This document shows, piece after piece, positions 43,058 to 55,343 of a stretch of 64,000 nucleotides of DNA. The stretch covers positions 62,001 to 126,000 of the forward strand of contig WHVA01000002.1 in NCBI GenBank assembly GCA_015179125.1, given 5' to 3'. The stretch comes from Gautieria morchelliformis. Taxonomy: Eukaryota > Basidiomycota > Agaricomycetes > Gomphales > Gomphaceae. The stretch's first letter is position 1, and each line of letters begins with the position of its first letter. The notes under the pieces were generated by a model. It saw only the letters and a program-made list of their open reading frames with translations. It was not told the DNA's origin and did no database searches. The translations under genes and the position numbers were made by a program.

Positions 43058-43969
43058 GTGCCGGCGCGGCCGCACGGTAGGTTTGACTCGGAGTCTGTGC
43101 TGAACCTAACCACCGCCAGCAATTGCAGAATAGGCACAGCAAAACCAGGCTGTCGCTGGACAGAGGCTGAGCTACTCGACTATTCCATTACAATCCTGCC
43201 CTGCGATGTACCCTCATTTTTTGGAATTGCAGAACTTCCTCAGATCCCTGTTGATTCCGTTGATTCCGAATTTCTGACAAAGGAGGACAGAAAAGATATC
43301 ACCGACCATCACACTAGGGACCTCGCCAATCTACTATATGTTGCCTCATCCACTCCTGAGGAGGCCGTGGTGGATCTCTTTGCCAGCACCCTTCTGTCCC
43401 ATATTCATTACACATCCATGACACGATATATAAGCCTCCACAAAAAGCTCTCCCTCACTATGTGCGGGGAGGAAACATATGCGAATCCCGGCGTCTATTT
43501 ATCAGACAGTTCTAGCAGCATGCTCATGCTGATACAGGAGAATAAAACTGTGGAAAAAAACTTGGACGTGACTCCTCAGCTGATCGCAGAAGCGATCAGC
43601 GCTTTCCAACACAACAACTTGTTGAGGAGAAAAGCCAAACTTCCTCACCTGAAGGAAATGGTAAGCTCATTAGTTTTCTAACATTTTTTACCTTACCAAG
43701 CTTCTTTGGGACAGATATTCCCTGGGATCATCATGCATGGCACTGCGCCTGAATTCTACTTGATACCGGTTACACAGGAGCTATCTGAGGCGGTTATCCT
43801 TGGGAGACCCCCCACCATCAAGACAGTTGTGAAGGAGTACATCCCAGACGTCCCAAGGATGAACAAGCGAAGATTGGAGGGGATGATGCCACTTGATAAC
43901 AGAGTTATCATAGTCAAATGTTACGAGGCTTTTAAAAGGTTTATTCCGGCAGACGGTTTTTTCCAGTAG
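43058..43969 (+). CDS. Orphan agaricomycete protein with a possible PD-(D/E)XK-like core
   Basis: Two exons joined by an intron near 43661-43714 (GTAAGC to GGACAG) give about 285 residues. Exon 1 lacks a clear ATG: the open frame begins at a GTG at 43058, so the true start or a first exon is missing. Segments such as LYVASSTPEEAVVDLFASTL, the strand-like SSSMLMLIQENKTVEKN, and PQLIAEAISAFQHNNLLRRK followed by FPGIIMHGTAPEFYLIPVTQ resemble a widespread but uncharacterised agaricomycete family. A D...QENK pattern within two strands recalls PD-(D/E)XK nuclease-like folds; that is speculative. The stop is TAG at 43967-43969. Confidence 0.55.
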
Positions 43970-44933
43970 GGTAGGGTTTGTGGCACAAGTACAGCTAGAT
44001 ACATTTACTAGTATGCATCCTAGCGATGCCATTGATCAATGGTGACTTATGTCCTGGAGCTATTTCACTTTCAGGGCATTTCTCAACATCCTGGTTGAAT
44101 TGTACTACATGAGTGTTCCGCGTACATCAACGAAGACCACAACTTCAAGCACCGGCGGCAGACCCCCACCCCAATACGACTTGAAGCGTGTCGTCTCATC
44201 TTGAGAATATATGCGTATACGAACTTAAGGACCTCTGTTCGTAGACGCGACCTCTGTGGTGGCTGGTGAGGCCATAGCAATCAATGGGGGGTGATTGAAA
44301 CACTATCAAGTCAACGGCTCCGATGAGTATTGTGAAAGCCTATATGGCATTGCAATAATTATTTGGCGAGATTGGTGGTGACCATTCCAATAGACACGGG
44401 CTATATAAATGTGTGGTTCACATGCATGATCAGAAGAGTGTGTTGACAGTTATTCCGTGTCACCCTAATGTGGAACATTGCTCGAGGGAAGATATGGTGT
44501 GATGTCTTAAAGAAATCCCCCGGACACGCAGTACTGCTATATAAAATCAGTGGCAGGTTTATCCCACACCTCGGAACTTGCCTGCCAGTGTCTTAGCCTG
44601 GACACTTTGTTTTCCGCACAGCAACGGCGTCGATGAGTCCCGCCCTCGGGAGTGAGGATTAGGTGGACTGTAGACGCGCCATGTGATTCACGGTGATGGA
44701 AGGGAAGCGGTGGTAGGGGTTACAATGTTTCGTAGTGATCTCGGCTGTCAGATGGTCATGTTCACTGTCGCACTAATATACAAAGACGGTGAAGGGACAT
44801 CGTACTTTGAATAAATCGAATGAAACATCATACGTAAATCCAGCGAGATGCTTTGACATGTCAATCTTGCGTTGGAGTACTATGGCGAGCAACCTGGTTA
44901 TAAGTCTATCGAAATATTGCAGTTTATAGAAAC
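43970..44933. other. Intergenic stretch without a supported gene
   Basis: Only short open frames without recognisable features on either strand. Nothing repetitive was noticed. It lies downstream of two convergent genes. Confidence 0.4.
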
Positions 44934-45663
44934 CTACGATGCCTGCGATAAAATTTTATGAATGTGTTGATGTACGCATTCTAGAATTGGGAGGTGAGGC
45001 AAGAGGTTCTGTTGACTTAAGTTCATAATCTTCAACCCAATTCTACGAAGACCTACCTCGAAAGCCACTTCTAGAACGACTTCTGATCCGGTGTCTCGGA
45101 TGATGCATAGGTAATAACGCACGTCCCATCGGCGAAATCCTTCATTGATGACAATATCTCGCACGGAGGTGAGCGGAATAAATCGACGTTTGGTCCTCAG
45201 TGGGAAAGCCGGGATAAGGGAAAATTTTAGTCCACGGTGAGTTTCCAACTGTATTCCGTGACGCGGAACAACAAAGATCGACTCTGGAATCCTCAGTCAG
45301 TGAGAAGCCTTTCACGTGCAGCGAGAGAGCTCAGAGGGACTGGCATACCGTGGAGAACTTGCGTGCTTTTGTTATAGATATACAGGAATGCGAGGCAGAT
45401 CCAAAGCAACAGGTACAGATGTGATTTATTCTCTCTGAGCTACACTTTGATCATGGGATTGATCGACATCAGAGCAAGTCGAGGAAACCCACCTCGAAGC
45501 ATGAGAATGTAAAAAGCAACACGATAACGAGATCTATTGCACTCTGTTTTATTTTACGACCAACGCTGCATCCCAAAATATTCCAGTTTTCTACCTTTAA
45601 TTCCACCACGCCCATGGAAGGGGATGATATCGATAGTTCTGGATGAAGGCTCGGCTCATTCAT
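44934..45663 (-). CDS. GPI15: PIG-H/Gpi15, subunit of the GPI-GlcNAc transferase
   Basis: This is part of the ER-membrane complex that adds GlcNAc to phosphatidylinositol, the first step of GPI-anchor synthesis. Exon 1 begins MNEPSLHPELSISSPSMGVV at 45663 and contains one hydrophobic helix (AIDLVIVLLFTFSCFE). A second exon gives another (YLLLWICLAFLYIYNKS), the two-helix hairpin of PIG-H. The third carries the signature ESIFVVPRHGIQLETHRG and RRFIPLTSVRDIVINEGFRR. A last intron, 48 bases and in frame, leads to NLLPHLPILECVHQHIHK and a TAG at 44934. The recognised motif LTSVRDIVINE is strongly conserved. Confidence 0.88.
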
Positions 45664-45854
45664 ACCGCGTTTTCAACGTCGGAGTTGAAATCCAGGTTCC
45701 CACGTTTTCCAGCATCAAATCGAGCTGAAAATTACTGATCCAGAAAATCAACTCTTCATTGATACTCAAGCGGACGCCATCATTCCCTTTCACTCTCGGG
45801 GAGAAAGTCATCCTAGTCTGATTGTTCAGTGAAGTGGCCCTTTATCTCTTTCAA
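45664..45854. promoter_or_regulatory. Divergent promoter region of GPI15 and the cysteine synthase gene
   Basis: 191 bases separate the two start codons. By position it serves both genes. No specific element is assigned. Confidence 0.35.
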
Positions 45855-48125
45855 ATGTCACTACCACACTCCAATTCCCTTGCGCTCATTCTTGGTGTTT
45901 TTATTGGAGTATCCATTTCGCTTTCTTCTTCTTCTTTGGCACTCTATATCCGTCGGAAAAGGGAAGAGACATACGAGCATGAGTACCACAATAGTCGGGT
46001 ACAGCGTCCCATTCGAGTACGGAGTGACGAGGTTCTCAGAGATGGCATTGCGGGGCTCATAGGTGAGCCCTTGCCCTGATGCATGTGGATATTTTCATTT
46101 TCATTGCTTATCTTGTAACCTATCCAGGAAATACGCCACTAATACGAATAAATTCCCTGAGCGATGCATTAGGTATCGAGGTGTTAGTAAGTCATGGTAT
46201 GCTATCCTCTGAATCGCATTTGCCGATCACACTTTATAAGGGTAAGGCAGAGGTTTGTGCTCAGGATATATTCCGGCTGTCGAGAACGATTAAATCTCAC
46301 CCTTCTAACCAAGTTCCTCAATCCTGGTGGAAGTGTCAAAGATCGCGTTGCATTACGTGGTAAGTGCCACTAGCATATAAACCTTCTCCCCTCTCACATT
46401 CACCCTTCCAAACCATTAACCAGTCATTAAAGACGCGGAACGTCAGGGCTTTCTGTACCCCCACAGTGGCTCCTGTATCTTTGAAGGCACAGTAGGATCA
46501 ACCGGGATATCTATCGCAATGATAGCCCGTGCAAGGTATTGCCTTTTTGGTGGCTTTTTGGTGTACTTTTAAGGCTTACCACAAACCATCCTATCAGGGG
46601 ATACAACACAAGTATGACGTTTTTGCCAGCTCCTAGATTGAATACGCTGTCTCATGCAAGCTCTAAGCTATCATAATGCCAGACGATGTCGCAGATGAAA
46701 AGGCCCGAGCTTTAGAAGCTCTCGGAGCCAAAATTGAAAAGGTTCGACCAGCAAGTATCATAGACAAAAAGCAGGTATGTCGTCGGTCATGCATTTCTGG
46801 GCAGTAATGCGTATTTATGGGGATAACCAGTTTGTAGTATGTCCATGGAGTCATTACACCCCATTTCTGGCTTAACTGTCGTATTTGTATTAGAATCTGG
46901 CGAGACAACGTGCTCTGGAATTCGGGCGTGAAAGTCGACCAAGCTTCAGTACAGACGATGCATCCGTCGTGACAGCTCAGGCATCCGAGCAATATATCCC
47001 GACGGCTACCAACAAGCCGTCTCCGGCAGCACCATTACAGACTCCACCCCGAGGCTTTTTTGCTGATCAATTTGAGGCGAGAAACTGTCTCGTCTGTATT
47101 CGTTACTCTACTTACATTCCGTTTATATGATCAGAGCATGAGTAACTTTAACGCTCATTTTGAGGAAACCGGACCTGAAATTTGGAGACAAGCTAAAGGA
47201 AAATTACATGCGTTTGTGTCCGGGGCGGGTGACTGTGTTTGTACCTTCCCATCTGCAGTTCTTGATTTTTTAAAGGAACCGGTGGGACTATTGCCGGCGT
47301 GGGACGGTTCCTAAAATCCATGGACGAAAGCATTCTAGTCGCACTAGCTGATCCGGAAGGATCCGGGTTGTACAACAAGGCTCGTACAGGTTTCTTAAAT
47401 GCTCAGCGGTCCAACTATATGTTTCCAGGTTAAACACGGTGTGATGTTTGATCCAAAAGAGAGCGAAGGAACCAAGCGGAGACACCAGGTGCGCAGGACT
47501 ACTTGTGTTTGCACCCTCAATCACCGATGCATTTCCAGGTCGATACTTTGGTTGAAGGAATGCATGAGTGGCCTGTTTCCTGTTTTGAAATCCTTATTTG
47601 ACTTGTTTGCCAGTGGCATAAACCGACTGACCAAGAATTTTGACTTGGCACGTCCGATTATCGACGACGTTTTCCGCACGACGGACAGGGAGGCCGTCGC
47701 AATGTCGCGATACCTTGTCCTGAACGATGGACTATTCCTTGGATCCAGTAGTGCATGTAATTTGGTAGCATGCATCAGATTGGCTAAGAAAATGGGGTGG
47801 AAAGATGGGCAGGTTATCGTAACAGTGTTGTATGTCTCTGTTTCTTGGCGACTCAGTTCAACCGATATAGCTAAGCATTGTAGATGTGACTCCGGGTCAA
47901 GACATTATTCAAAAGTATGATTGTTATGTTCAGCTCCTTCTGAAACAGCGTACTCATAATTTTGTTGCATTTTCTTAGTTCTGGTATGGTCAAGCAACTT
48001 ATAAATCACTACAACCAATGCTCAATTTGGCTTGCAGGAATGATGGGTATTTATCAGCAGCCGGTATCTCCACGGACCCGTCACTTATCACAGAGATGCT
48101 TGGAGGAGACATCGCACAAGTCTAG
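45855..48125 (+). CDS. CYS12: Cys12-type cysteine synthase-like PLP enzyme, membrane anchored
   Basis: The family makes cysteine from O-acetylserine or a related substrate using pyridoxal phosphate, and its yeast homologue sits at the mitochondrial outer membrane. The start MSLPHSNSLALILGVFIGVS supplies an N-terminal transmembrane segment. Next come GIAGLIG, then after an intron NTPLIRINSLSDALGIEVL, and the PLP-lysine motif LNPGGSVKDRVALR. Further exons give EGTVGSTGISIAMIARARGY, then MPDDVADEKARALEALGAKI, FNAHFEETGPEIWRQ and the phosphate loop FVSGAG joined to TGGTIAGVGRFLKSMDES. The end is ISTDPSLITEMLGGDIAQV with TAG at 48123-48125. The N-terminal membrane anchor and the long insert before FNAHFEETGPEIW fit Cys12 rather than standard CysK. 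Confidence 0.9.
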
Positions 48126-48425
48126 GTAATATTCCAGAGGACGATGTTAATGCTGGTAGTGTACAATGCTGAAGTGAAACAGTTGCGAGGCTAGTGAGCA
48201 GATAAAAAAGTAAGAGGAATAATAGTTCAGCCTGGCTGATAGGAGGCGGATGCCGGACGGTTCGGTGGCGGAAATGATGAGTTCGAGAAGCTCGACTCTC
48301 TGGGTAGAAGCGCGTTAGGCGTACCGGGTTGTGTCGGTGGGAGAGGGTATAGCTTGACAGCTGATGGAACAGGCGTCACAGGAGCCACAGACCCCAGGGT
48401 CGAGCTATAGCAAGCTGCTTAGCAT
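48126..48425. other. Convergent intergenic region between cysteine synthase and ADA2
   Basis: 300 bases between two stop codons; expected to hold both 3' ends. No other feature seen. Confidence 0.4.
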
Positions 48426-50649
48426 TCATCCCGATTCGAAGTCAAGCAGGGGTGCGTACGTAGACATGACGGGTGGCTCCTCAGGTACACGCAGAACGCC
48501 GGCCTGCACGAGAAAGTCCCACACCCGACTTGTTTTATTGACGTCAATCTTGACAAGCTCACGCGCCTCCCTACGTCGTAGCCTTCCACCCCGTCTTGCA
48601 AACTCACGTACAAGGGTCTCTTTGATGACCAAGTACGCTTTGGGCAAGATCCGGAGCTGTGAGCACAGCGTCTGTTCAGGTGCCGTGAGGAGATGCAGTG
48701 ATGGGGCATTTGCAAGGTTGAGAGGGGCAACTACAAGCGAACACATAAATCTGTCAACGGCGGGATGTGCTGCAGAGTAAAGAAGTGTACGAACTAGGCT
48801 TTCGTGCCGAAGGGCCAGATTTCGGTGCCTCTGGATCTCGACTTCGCCTACCCTCGGAGTCGCCACTACCTAGAATATCTGGTGGAAAGGAGGCACGGGA
48901 GCCTTGCCGGTGATGTGCCAGGCGGTCTGATGACTGTTCGCGTTGTAAGCTGGGGTTCGCCTTCTTGGCGTTCTATGAACGGTCACTGTGAGCATCTAAA
49001 GGTTGGAGATCAAGCATGCAACGTACACGGTGGTACAGTTCAGTCTCATATCTCTCTATGTCAGCAGAGGAAGTTAGCCCGAGACGTCGGTAGTGCTGGA
49101 GCTCCTGTATTCGTCTTCGTAACATCGACTCATCTGAAGGAAGCGATCAATGATTAAAATCATTCACGTGTAAATAGCGTACATAACATCCCGTTAACGA
49201 ATTCTTCGTAGTCTTCCAAGGTTTGCAGCTTCGCGTAGGGACGAAATTTGTGAACAAATTCTCGTTCTTCCTTTGGGCGCTTCTTATCAGCAGCTATCAT
49301 CTAAGATAGATTGTTGTCATTGTTGAAAGACTGGGGATAAAACTAGACCGACCTTCTTATACTCTAGTAATCCACGTTCAAATATGAAGTTTTTGGCCTC
49401 GTGCCGTCTCGCCACATGTTGATGATACATATCCAATAGGGATAATTTGAAGCGAATAGACTCTGTAGTTTCTATAGGTAACAGTGGTGCTGCGACATTC
49501 TCAGTTGTGGGATCGCCTTCGGCACCAGTAGCTGCTTCCGAGACACCACGAGTGTCTGCTTCTTCAGTCTTGATCTTGGTTTTGACGAAGCCATTAGCAA
49601 CTGCGTGCCCATTAACACCGTTCACCATCGGCCTGGCGCTGGGTAGAGATATACGATCTAGACTGTCACTGCGTTTCCGCTTTCCAGTGATCCTGCTTGG
49701 CTGTGTCTCCTCCCAGCGTTTCCGCGACTTAACGTCATTGTCGTTTTCGTCTTCTGGAACCTCATCACCCCCGTAGTCCATCACAATGCCGAACTCGATA
49801 TCCTTGACCATATCTTCAGCCTCGTTGTCGAGCTCGTGCTCAAACTCGAGCCGCCCGGGAAGATATGTTGCAATTTCGTGCACGCCAGGTGCAGATGTAG
49901 GAGCGGGCTTTGGAACGACGGAGGTGGAAGTAGCAGCATTGGACAAAGATTCTATCCGTCGCTTCTTCCTGGCTTGAAATTCGGAGGCTGGGATTTCAAA
50001 CGAGAGATCCACTTGCTAGGATCGGAGTTAGCCGGGATGCAAGATGGGCAGCAAACGGACGTACAGGCAAAGGATAGTTCGCAGAATCAAGGTAAACAGA
50101 AGTATAGTGTTGTTCTACCTCCTCTTTTGTGCGTGTACCCACGTGCTCTGCAACAGCGGCCCAGTTACCCAACCCTTGCACGGTGAGACCTTCGATGAGG
50201 AGCAGCTCTCTGAAAATAGGAGGTTGGGTCAGTGCGTATGTCTGTACTTCAAGCCCTTACTCGTCAGCGCCCCAATCTTGGTCAAAAATCGGGTACGAAT
50301 GAAGTTCCTGAAATTACGTTATAAGGACTGCAGGACCTGAGGTTCGGCGACACTCACGATAATACGATACGCGTGCGCTCTCCTGTGTTGAGCAAATTCT
50401 TTGCCTTGGGTAAAACATCGGGGACATATGTCGACACCCTCGCCTGGCTCGCACACGGGGTCGGCGCATTTGATTCTCACCGAGTGAGTGAGGTCGCTGC
50501 GGCAGCCGTCGCACTCGACCTGAAGACCTGGTTCGTTTACAACAACTATAATAACAGTAGAGTCATTAGGCACGGATATGTTGTAAGTCCGGACTGTACA
50601 TGCCTTGACTTTCGTCCGGAACTGCCCGTTTACGATGGGTTACCGTCAT
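48426..50649 (-). CDS. ADA2: Transcriptional adapter Ada2 (SAGA histone acetyltransferase module)
   Basis: Ada2 activates the Gcn5 acetyltransferase on nucleosomes. Exon 1 is MTVTHRKRAVPDESQ at 50649, the usual fungal start. To keep the frame, the first intron appears to use a GC donor (CAAG-GCATGT) and to end TTATTATAG. The ZZ zinc finger follows: NEPGLQVECDGCRSDLTHSV, then KCADPVCEPGEGVDICPRCF and HRRAHAYRII. Next is the SANT domain (DQDWGADEELLLIEGLTVQG, NWAAVAEHVGTRTKEEVEQH). A variable linker with nuclear-signal-like KKRR and KRKRSDS leads to the SIRFKLSLLDMYHQHVARRH helix. The C-terminal SWIRM domain reads LRILPKAYLVIKETLVREFA and VNKTSRVWDFLVQAGVLR. The stop is at 48426-48428. Confidence 0.92.
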
Positions 50650-51411
50650 TTTCCCACGGCTGACGAGGCTTCAAAAACGGGTGTTAGATAAGAAAACCTG
50701 TTGCTTCGTGCCTCTCAACCCTGATGAAAGCAACCAACAGGTTTTCCTCGGCAGTTTAGCGATGAAAACCGCAATCAACGGGAAATCGGCCGCAAAAGAG
50801 GGCGGAAATGGGAATGGAATACAAATCCTTTAGGGCGACGAGTGTGGAAGGCAGCACAGTCAGAAAGGTATCCCGAGATAAGCCAGGTTGAATCGACAGC
50901 AGCTCGAAAGACGTGACAGTCCTTCAACGAAGTGATACTGTGCACACTTGTGGCCCGGGTTTGGTCGGATGCCTGCGCCACTCTGATGCCGCGGGATCAA
51001 AACGTCCAAAAAGGGCGGCAAAGGTGCAACAGGGTGATCGTCACAAACCTGGTTCAAAAATGAAAGATCCTCTCACACAGCTTTGAAAATTGTATGGAAA
51101 GACTCCGACTAAGTCGGGAGCATCCCGTCATCTATAGTATATCACGTACTACTTGATAAGTTGACAAGGTTATAGTACAACAACCTGATAGTGAACCCTA
51201 TTGCATATCAAACTTGAAGATCATCAACAGTGGACTAAATCAACAAAGTACAAGGCCCCGGAGGAGAGAAATGCAAGGTTGTCGCCGACGCCGACTCGGA
51301 CGTTGACATTTCCCTGAGCGCCGTCGCTGTGATGGTCACTATCTCTAGTCGTTGACGCTGGACGGTCGTCACCCGCATCAAGAAGTGAGCGAGTAGGGAC
51401 AAACTACACAT

Positions 51412-51433
51412 CTATTATAAATTTTTATAATAG
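51412..51433. repeat. AT-rich inverted repeat
   Basis: Perfect 9-base arms, CTATTATAA and TTATAATAG, around a 4-base spacer. It may fold as a hairpin and sits 21 bases from a second, GC-richer palindrome. Confidence 0.7.
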
Positions 51434-51454
51434 TAGAAAATTGAGATGAACGAA

Positions 51455-51493
51455 CTGGTTTGCACATGCATGCAACTTGCATGTGCAAACCAG
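51455..51493. repeat. 16-base-arm perfect inverted repeat
   Basis: The arms CTGGTTTGCACATGCA (51455-51470) and TGCATGTGCAAACCAG (51478-51493) are exact reverse complements around the 7-base spacer TGCAACT. In RNA it would form a stable stem-loop. Confidence 0.85.
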
Positions 51494-51954
51494 AAGAGGC
51501 TGTTCTCCGGCTTCAAGCCCGAGAACACCATGACCAGTGTGCAACTATTGCATTGTGAATGAACAATCCAGGGCCGGAGGCTGTGGGCGCACAGGCTGGG
51601 TCGGAGGAGGCAAACAGAGAATAAGTACACTCTGCTAGATGGTATAGTCTGAGAGGGTTTCTTAAAGTAATCGGTTAAGTAGGCGTCTCAGTGAGTGTAT
51701 GAACGAGCAAATAAAGACGGGGGGCAAAAGAGCATTAACTCGGCTGTGAAAATGAGCAGCTAAAATGCCTTGGATCCGACAGTGCCACCGGTGATTAATG
51801 TCTTGTATACTATACTGAGACAAGAGCGGCGATATAAACAATGTGTGTGGTCCTATAGTAGGCTCCTGACATGAGCGGACAACAGCAGGGGAGGAACACA
51901 TTTGAAATATGCATACATCAAGACGGAACAATGGGGGAGTGTCGTAAGTCGAAT

Positions 51955-52020
51955 GGCGGAGTTGGCGGAGTTGGCGGAGTGGGCGGAGTGGCGTGGTTGG
52001 CGGACTCCGGAGTGGCGGAG
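51955..52020. repeat. 9-base minisatellite
   Basis: Four tandem units of GGCGGAGTT or GGCGGAGTG from 51955 to 51990, followed by degenerate copies to about 52020. Confidence 0.8.
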
Positions 52021-53323
52021 CGGCCATATACGGGCTGTTTAATCTTAACGAACTCCACCGACTCCAATACCCTCATACTCAGTCGGACACTGGCGCAAAG
52101 GTAAGTGGCGCCGCTGAAATATGATGTTATTTACGTGTACCTGAAGTTGGAAGAGAATAAAGAGAATACTTGGTAGACTGAGATACGACCACTATTACAT
52201 GAAAGCTATGACGCGAATATATTCCGAGCTTATGATGCATGAATAGGTTGAGTCAGCCAATTACTAAGATGTAATATGCACACAAGACGTCGAGTCGTCG
52301 AAGGGCGGGCAGATGAACCGAAAATGATGTAGCATACTGCAAGCTGAGCCGGCCGAGTACGAATTAAGGCACCGGGGAATAGTGGGGGGAAGTCACTTGA
52401 TACTACTTGAACGTTGACCAGACATTCCAACGATCTAATCTATGCGGGCGGCGCGTGACATTTCTGACAGAGGATCTAGCAGACGCGGAGTCTGGCCACG
52501 AAGGTCCGACTGCAGCTCAGCTCGAGTTTTCACACTCCGCCACTGAGAAAGCTTATCGCTTGATTGACTCACAATCCACGCGTGATTGGCAATTCGTCGA
52601 TCTTCCACGGCCAGTCTTCTTTCCAGTGATGACATAGGCGGCGCTAAGCGAGATCTCGAACCATGGTAGGCAATTTTCATCAGGCTAGCGGCGTCTGCCA
52701 ATTTAGAAGCCTGAACTCACGCGAGCACACCGCGGCTCCGCGCGATGCGAGACGGCGTCTGCAGTTTTTGAGCATTAAATTAACACCGCTTGAATTAGCA
52801 CATCAGTTGAACTTAGGTTAGGCCCAAACCCCGATCATTCAGAAACGTGGCTTTCGGTAACAGGGTCCTCACGCCCAGCTATATTAGGCAAGTTCACGTG
52901 GGTTCCCCGAGGACGCCTTGGTTGATTGCCCCCCATTTGAGAACACCGGTAACCTTGCAGATATACATCCAGTCGGCGGAGCTAACTGCGGATCTCGAGA
53001 TTTGCAATACTCCACGAGGGAATTGTACTGTATCGAAGGAACCATCACTGCACATGGGAACTCCAATCGCACAAAAATACCGCAAGCGTGACGCTATAAA
53101 TTGAGGGCCTTGGCATTATTAAATATCCGTTTCTAAGCGAGTTATTATAAGAGTCGCATTTTAGACTATCACCATCAATAATTTAGAGCGCGAAGAGATG
53201 AATGGAAGGGATACAGGGGGGATCGGTCCGCATAATACAGTTGATCTCGGCATATGCATGGCAAACAAGGAGATAAAGCTCTGCGAAGCATGCTGGGTGT
53301 GAGAGAAGACAAGATTGATTGCG

Positions 53324-54328
53324 TTATTTGTCGCCCGACGCCATACCAGGTCTGTGCGTGAGTTGGTGTCTCCGCATGTTAGAGGAAACGCTGAAACTTT
53401 TGCCACAATCCGGACATTCATAAGCTACTCGCAAAAGGAGAATAGACTATCATCAGTTTACACATCATACCAAGTCGCTTGTAACGTACGTTTCTCCCCA
53501 CTGTGCGTGGTAAGATGATTCTATTCGCGTCATTCAACAACAACCCTCAGAACTTGCCGAACCCGGTTCAAGAACGAGAAACGAACCTTCAGGGTGCTCA
53601 ACTTTTCAAAACGTCGCCCGCACTCGTTGCAGAGATGTCTACCAGTAGAAGAAGCGATTGCATCTTCTTTGGGGACGTGATGGAAGTCGTCCTTGTGCGA
53701 TGACCGCTTGTGGATCAATCCGTCACTCGACGTCGATACAAACACGTCATACGAGTGTGCAGATGTCGTCCCACGTCGAGCTGAATATTCTTGTTGCGAT
53801 GGGGCTTGAGAAGATGGTCGCGGAGACGAAGAATAATAAGTTTGTGAAGTTGACGAGGAATGCGTCCCGTATCTGGATGGCATGCTACTATTAGAGGGCC
53901 CCGGCGCGTTAATAGGTGGCAGTTGCAGGTGCGATGGAGGACGAGGGCCACGCTGTATCAAGTGGTTAGTGACTTAATTTATAATGCACACAGTCGACTG
54001 ACAGAGGACGCGTGAGGTGGGGGACTTAATGTACAAGACCGATCCATGGAACGGCGACGTTCGTTATCGCCGACGGGAGATGGTCTTGCAGGCTGCTGTA
54101 GTACATCTTCACAAACATACCACCAACATGGTCAATTGCCAGAAACTTGCTGCCATTGGGGACGGACCTACCGCCAACAACGTCACGGATCGGGGGCAAG
54201 TTCGTATATTGGTTTCCGCCACGCGACCTGCTGCTGCTTGACGAGTAGTAGGCATCCCGAGAGCTTGATTCGTTGTCGCCACGTCTACTGCTTGACGAGT
54301 AGTAATTATCCCGAGAGGTTCTGGACAT
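53324..54328 (-). CDS. Two-finger C2H2 zinc-finger protein with Ser/Tyr-rich N-terminus
   Basis: A probable nuclear transcription factor. It starts MSRTSRDNYYSSSSRRGDNE at 54328, followed by repeated YYSSSS and SRSRGG runs. After an intron near 53.95-54.06 kb (border not resolved) comes a Pro/Ser-rich part (RPPSHLQLPPINAPGPSNSS). Finger 1 is HLCNECGRRFEKLSTLK joined, after an intron from GTTCGT to GAATAG, to NHLTTHSGEK, giving exact Cys2-His2 spacing. A second intron (GTACGT to GTAG) splits a Pro codon and leads to finger 2, PYECPDCGKSFSVSSNMRRH and QLTH. It ends RPGMASGDK with TAA at 53324-53326. The paired fingers at the very C-terminus are a common basidiomycete layout. Target genes are unknown. 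Confidence 0.75.
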
Positions 54329-55343
54329 GAGAAAAGAACCTTGGGCGTATGCGCATGTGTGCGGCGCAATATAAATGATACTGGTCAGGCCACACGAGGC
54401 CTAGCAACGTCACACGGATCCTTTGATCCCCAGCCTTGTTGTGGACTGAGTTGAGAGCTCCCGTACGACGATGATGTGGATCTCCGGAGATGTGTATCGT
54501 CGACATAGCCACCCTAAAGAAATTATTTATACCCTGTTGTGGCGCTGTGGTAGTTCAAGCCGCCATAAACTTGAGAGATTCGATAGAAAATGGGCGTGTT
54601 ACCTGTCCGATGATCCGCAGCCACGAGTGAGAGGCGCAGGGAAGAATGATGCCCTTTTCAAACAGCACAGCGAGCATGGTTTAAACTTCAGGTGGCATAT
54701 GGAAAAGATCACCAGACCAGGTGTGAATAGGTTGTATTTTCTGAATCAAGATCAACTATTGTCCATGGGGCGCTAACTTCAAAATAGGCACCGGCAAGGT
54801 CAAAAAAAATTAAGACGCCTGAGGCTCCTGAAGGCTCTTCATGGTTATCCTGAGGCTGAATATTGTGCAGGCTGGGATCACGTCGCCACCAGAAGCAGGC
54901 GCCCTCCAGCCTCATTTGATTGACATGAGTCGAAAAGCGAGCATCAGGGAACGTCGGGACTGTCGCTAGGTATAGCTGTGCAGGTAAATCCTTGACACCC
55001 AGCAAGATGTGTCGAATAGTCAATACATCATATGCCGACGCGGTCGTGAGAGATAGCTCGGGAGATACGGCACCCCTTCAACCGGCCATCTTTTGGAGTC
55101 ACTGGCAGCGGTGCATCCAGCACGGCGACATGGGCGTTAGAGCATCCCCTATGTCGACGACTGACACAACTAGCTTGGGTCAGATCCTGCAGGATTGTCC
55201 AAGCAGGCTGAGCCAATATCGAAAATGCTTATCCAAGCTGGCGGCAATTCAACCTCCGAGGGCGCTTACAGAAATTTCAAGGACGGCTTTGACAACTCCT
55301 GTCCACCCTCCCAGATCTCAGCGGCCAGCGTAGTTAGATAGGC
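54329..55343. other. Divergent intergenic region between the zinc-finger gene and NOG1
   Basis: Open frames on both strands here (up to about 110 codons) have no recognisable family and overlap one another. I regard them as chance. The region should hold both promoters. Confidence 0.4.

Larger units (their letters stand above)
50650..53323. other. 2.7-kb gene-poor stretch with palindromes and a minisatellite
   Basis: No open frame on either strand shows a domain or a credible splice pattern. Two inverted repeats lie near 51.4-51.5 kb and a 9-base tandem repeat near 51.96 kb. It could hold a non-coding transcript or the regulatory region of the flanking genes. Confidence 0.4.

Noticed and set aside
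51862-52104. Small plus-strand frame encoding a Gly-Val-Gly run
   Set aside because: The run is the 9-base minisatellite being translated; there is no start context or flanking coding sequence.
54709-55333. Overlapping frames of about 100 codons on both strands upstream of NOG1
   Set aside because: No recognisable family, no splice coherence, and they overlap each other.
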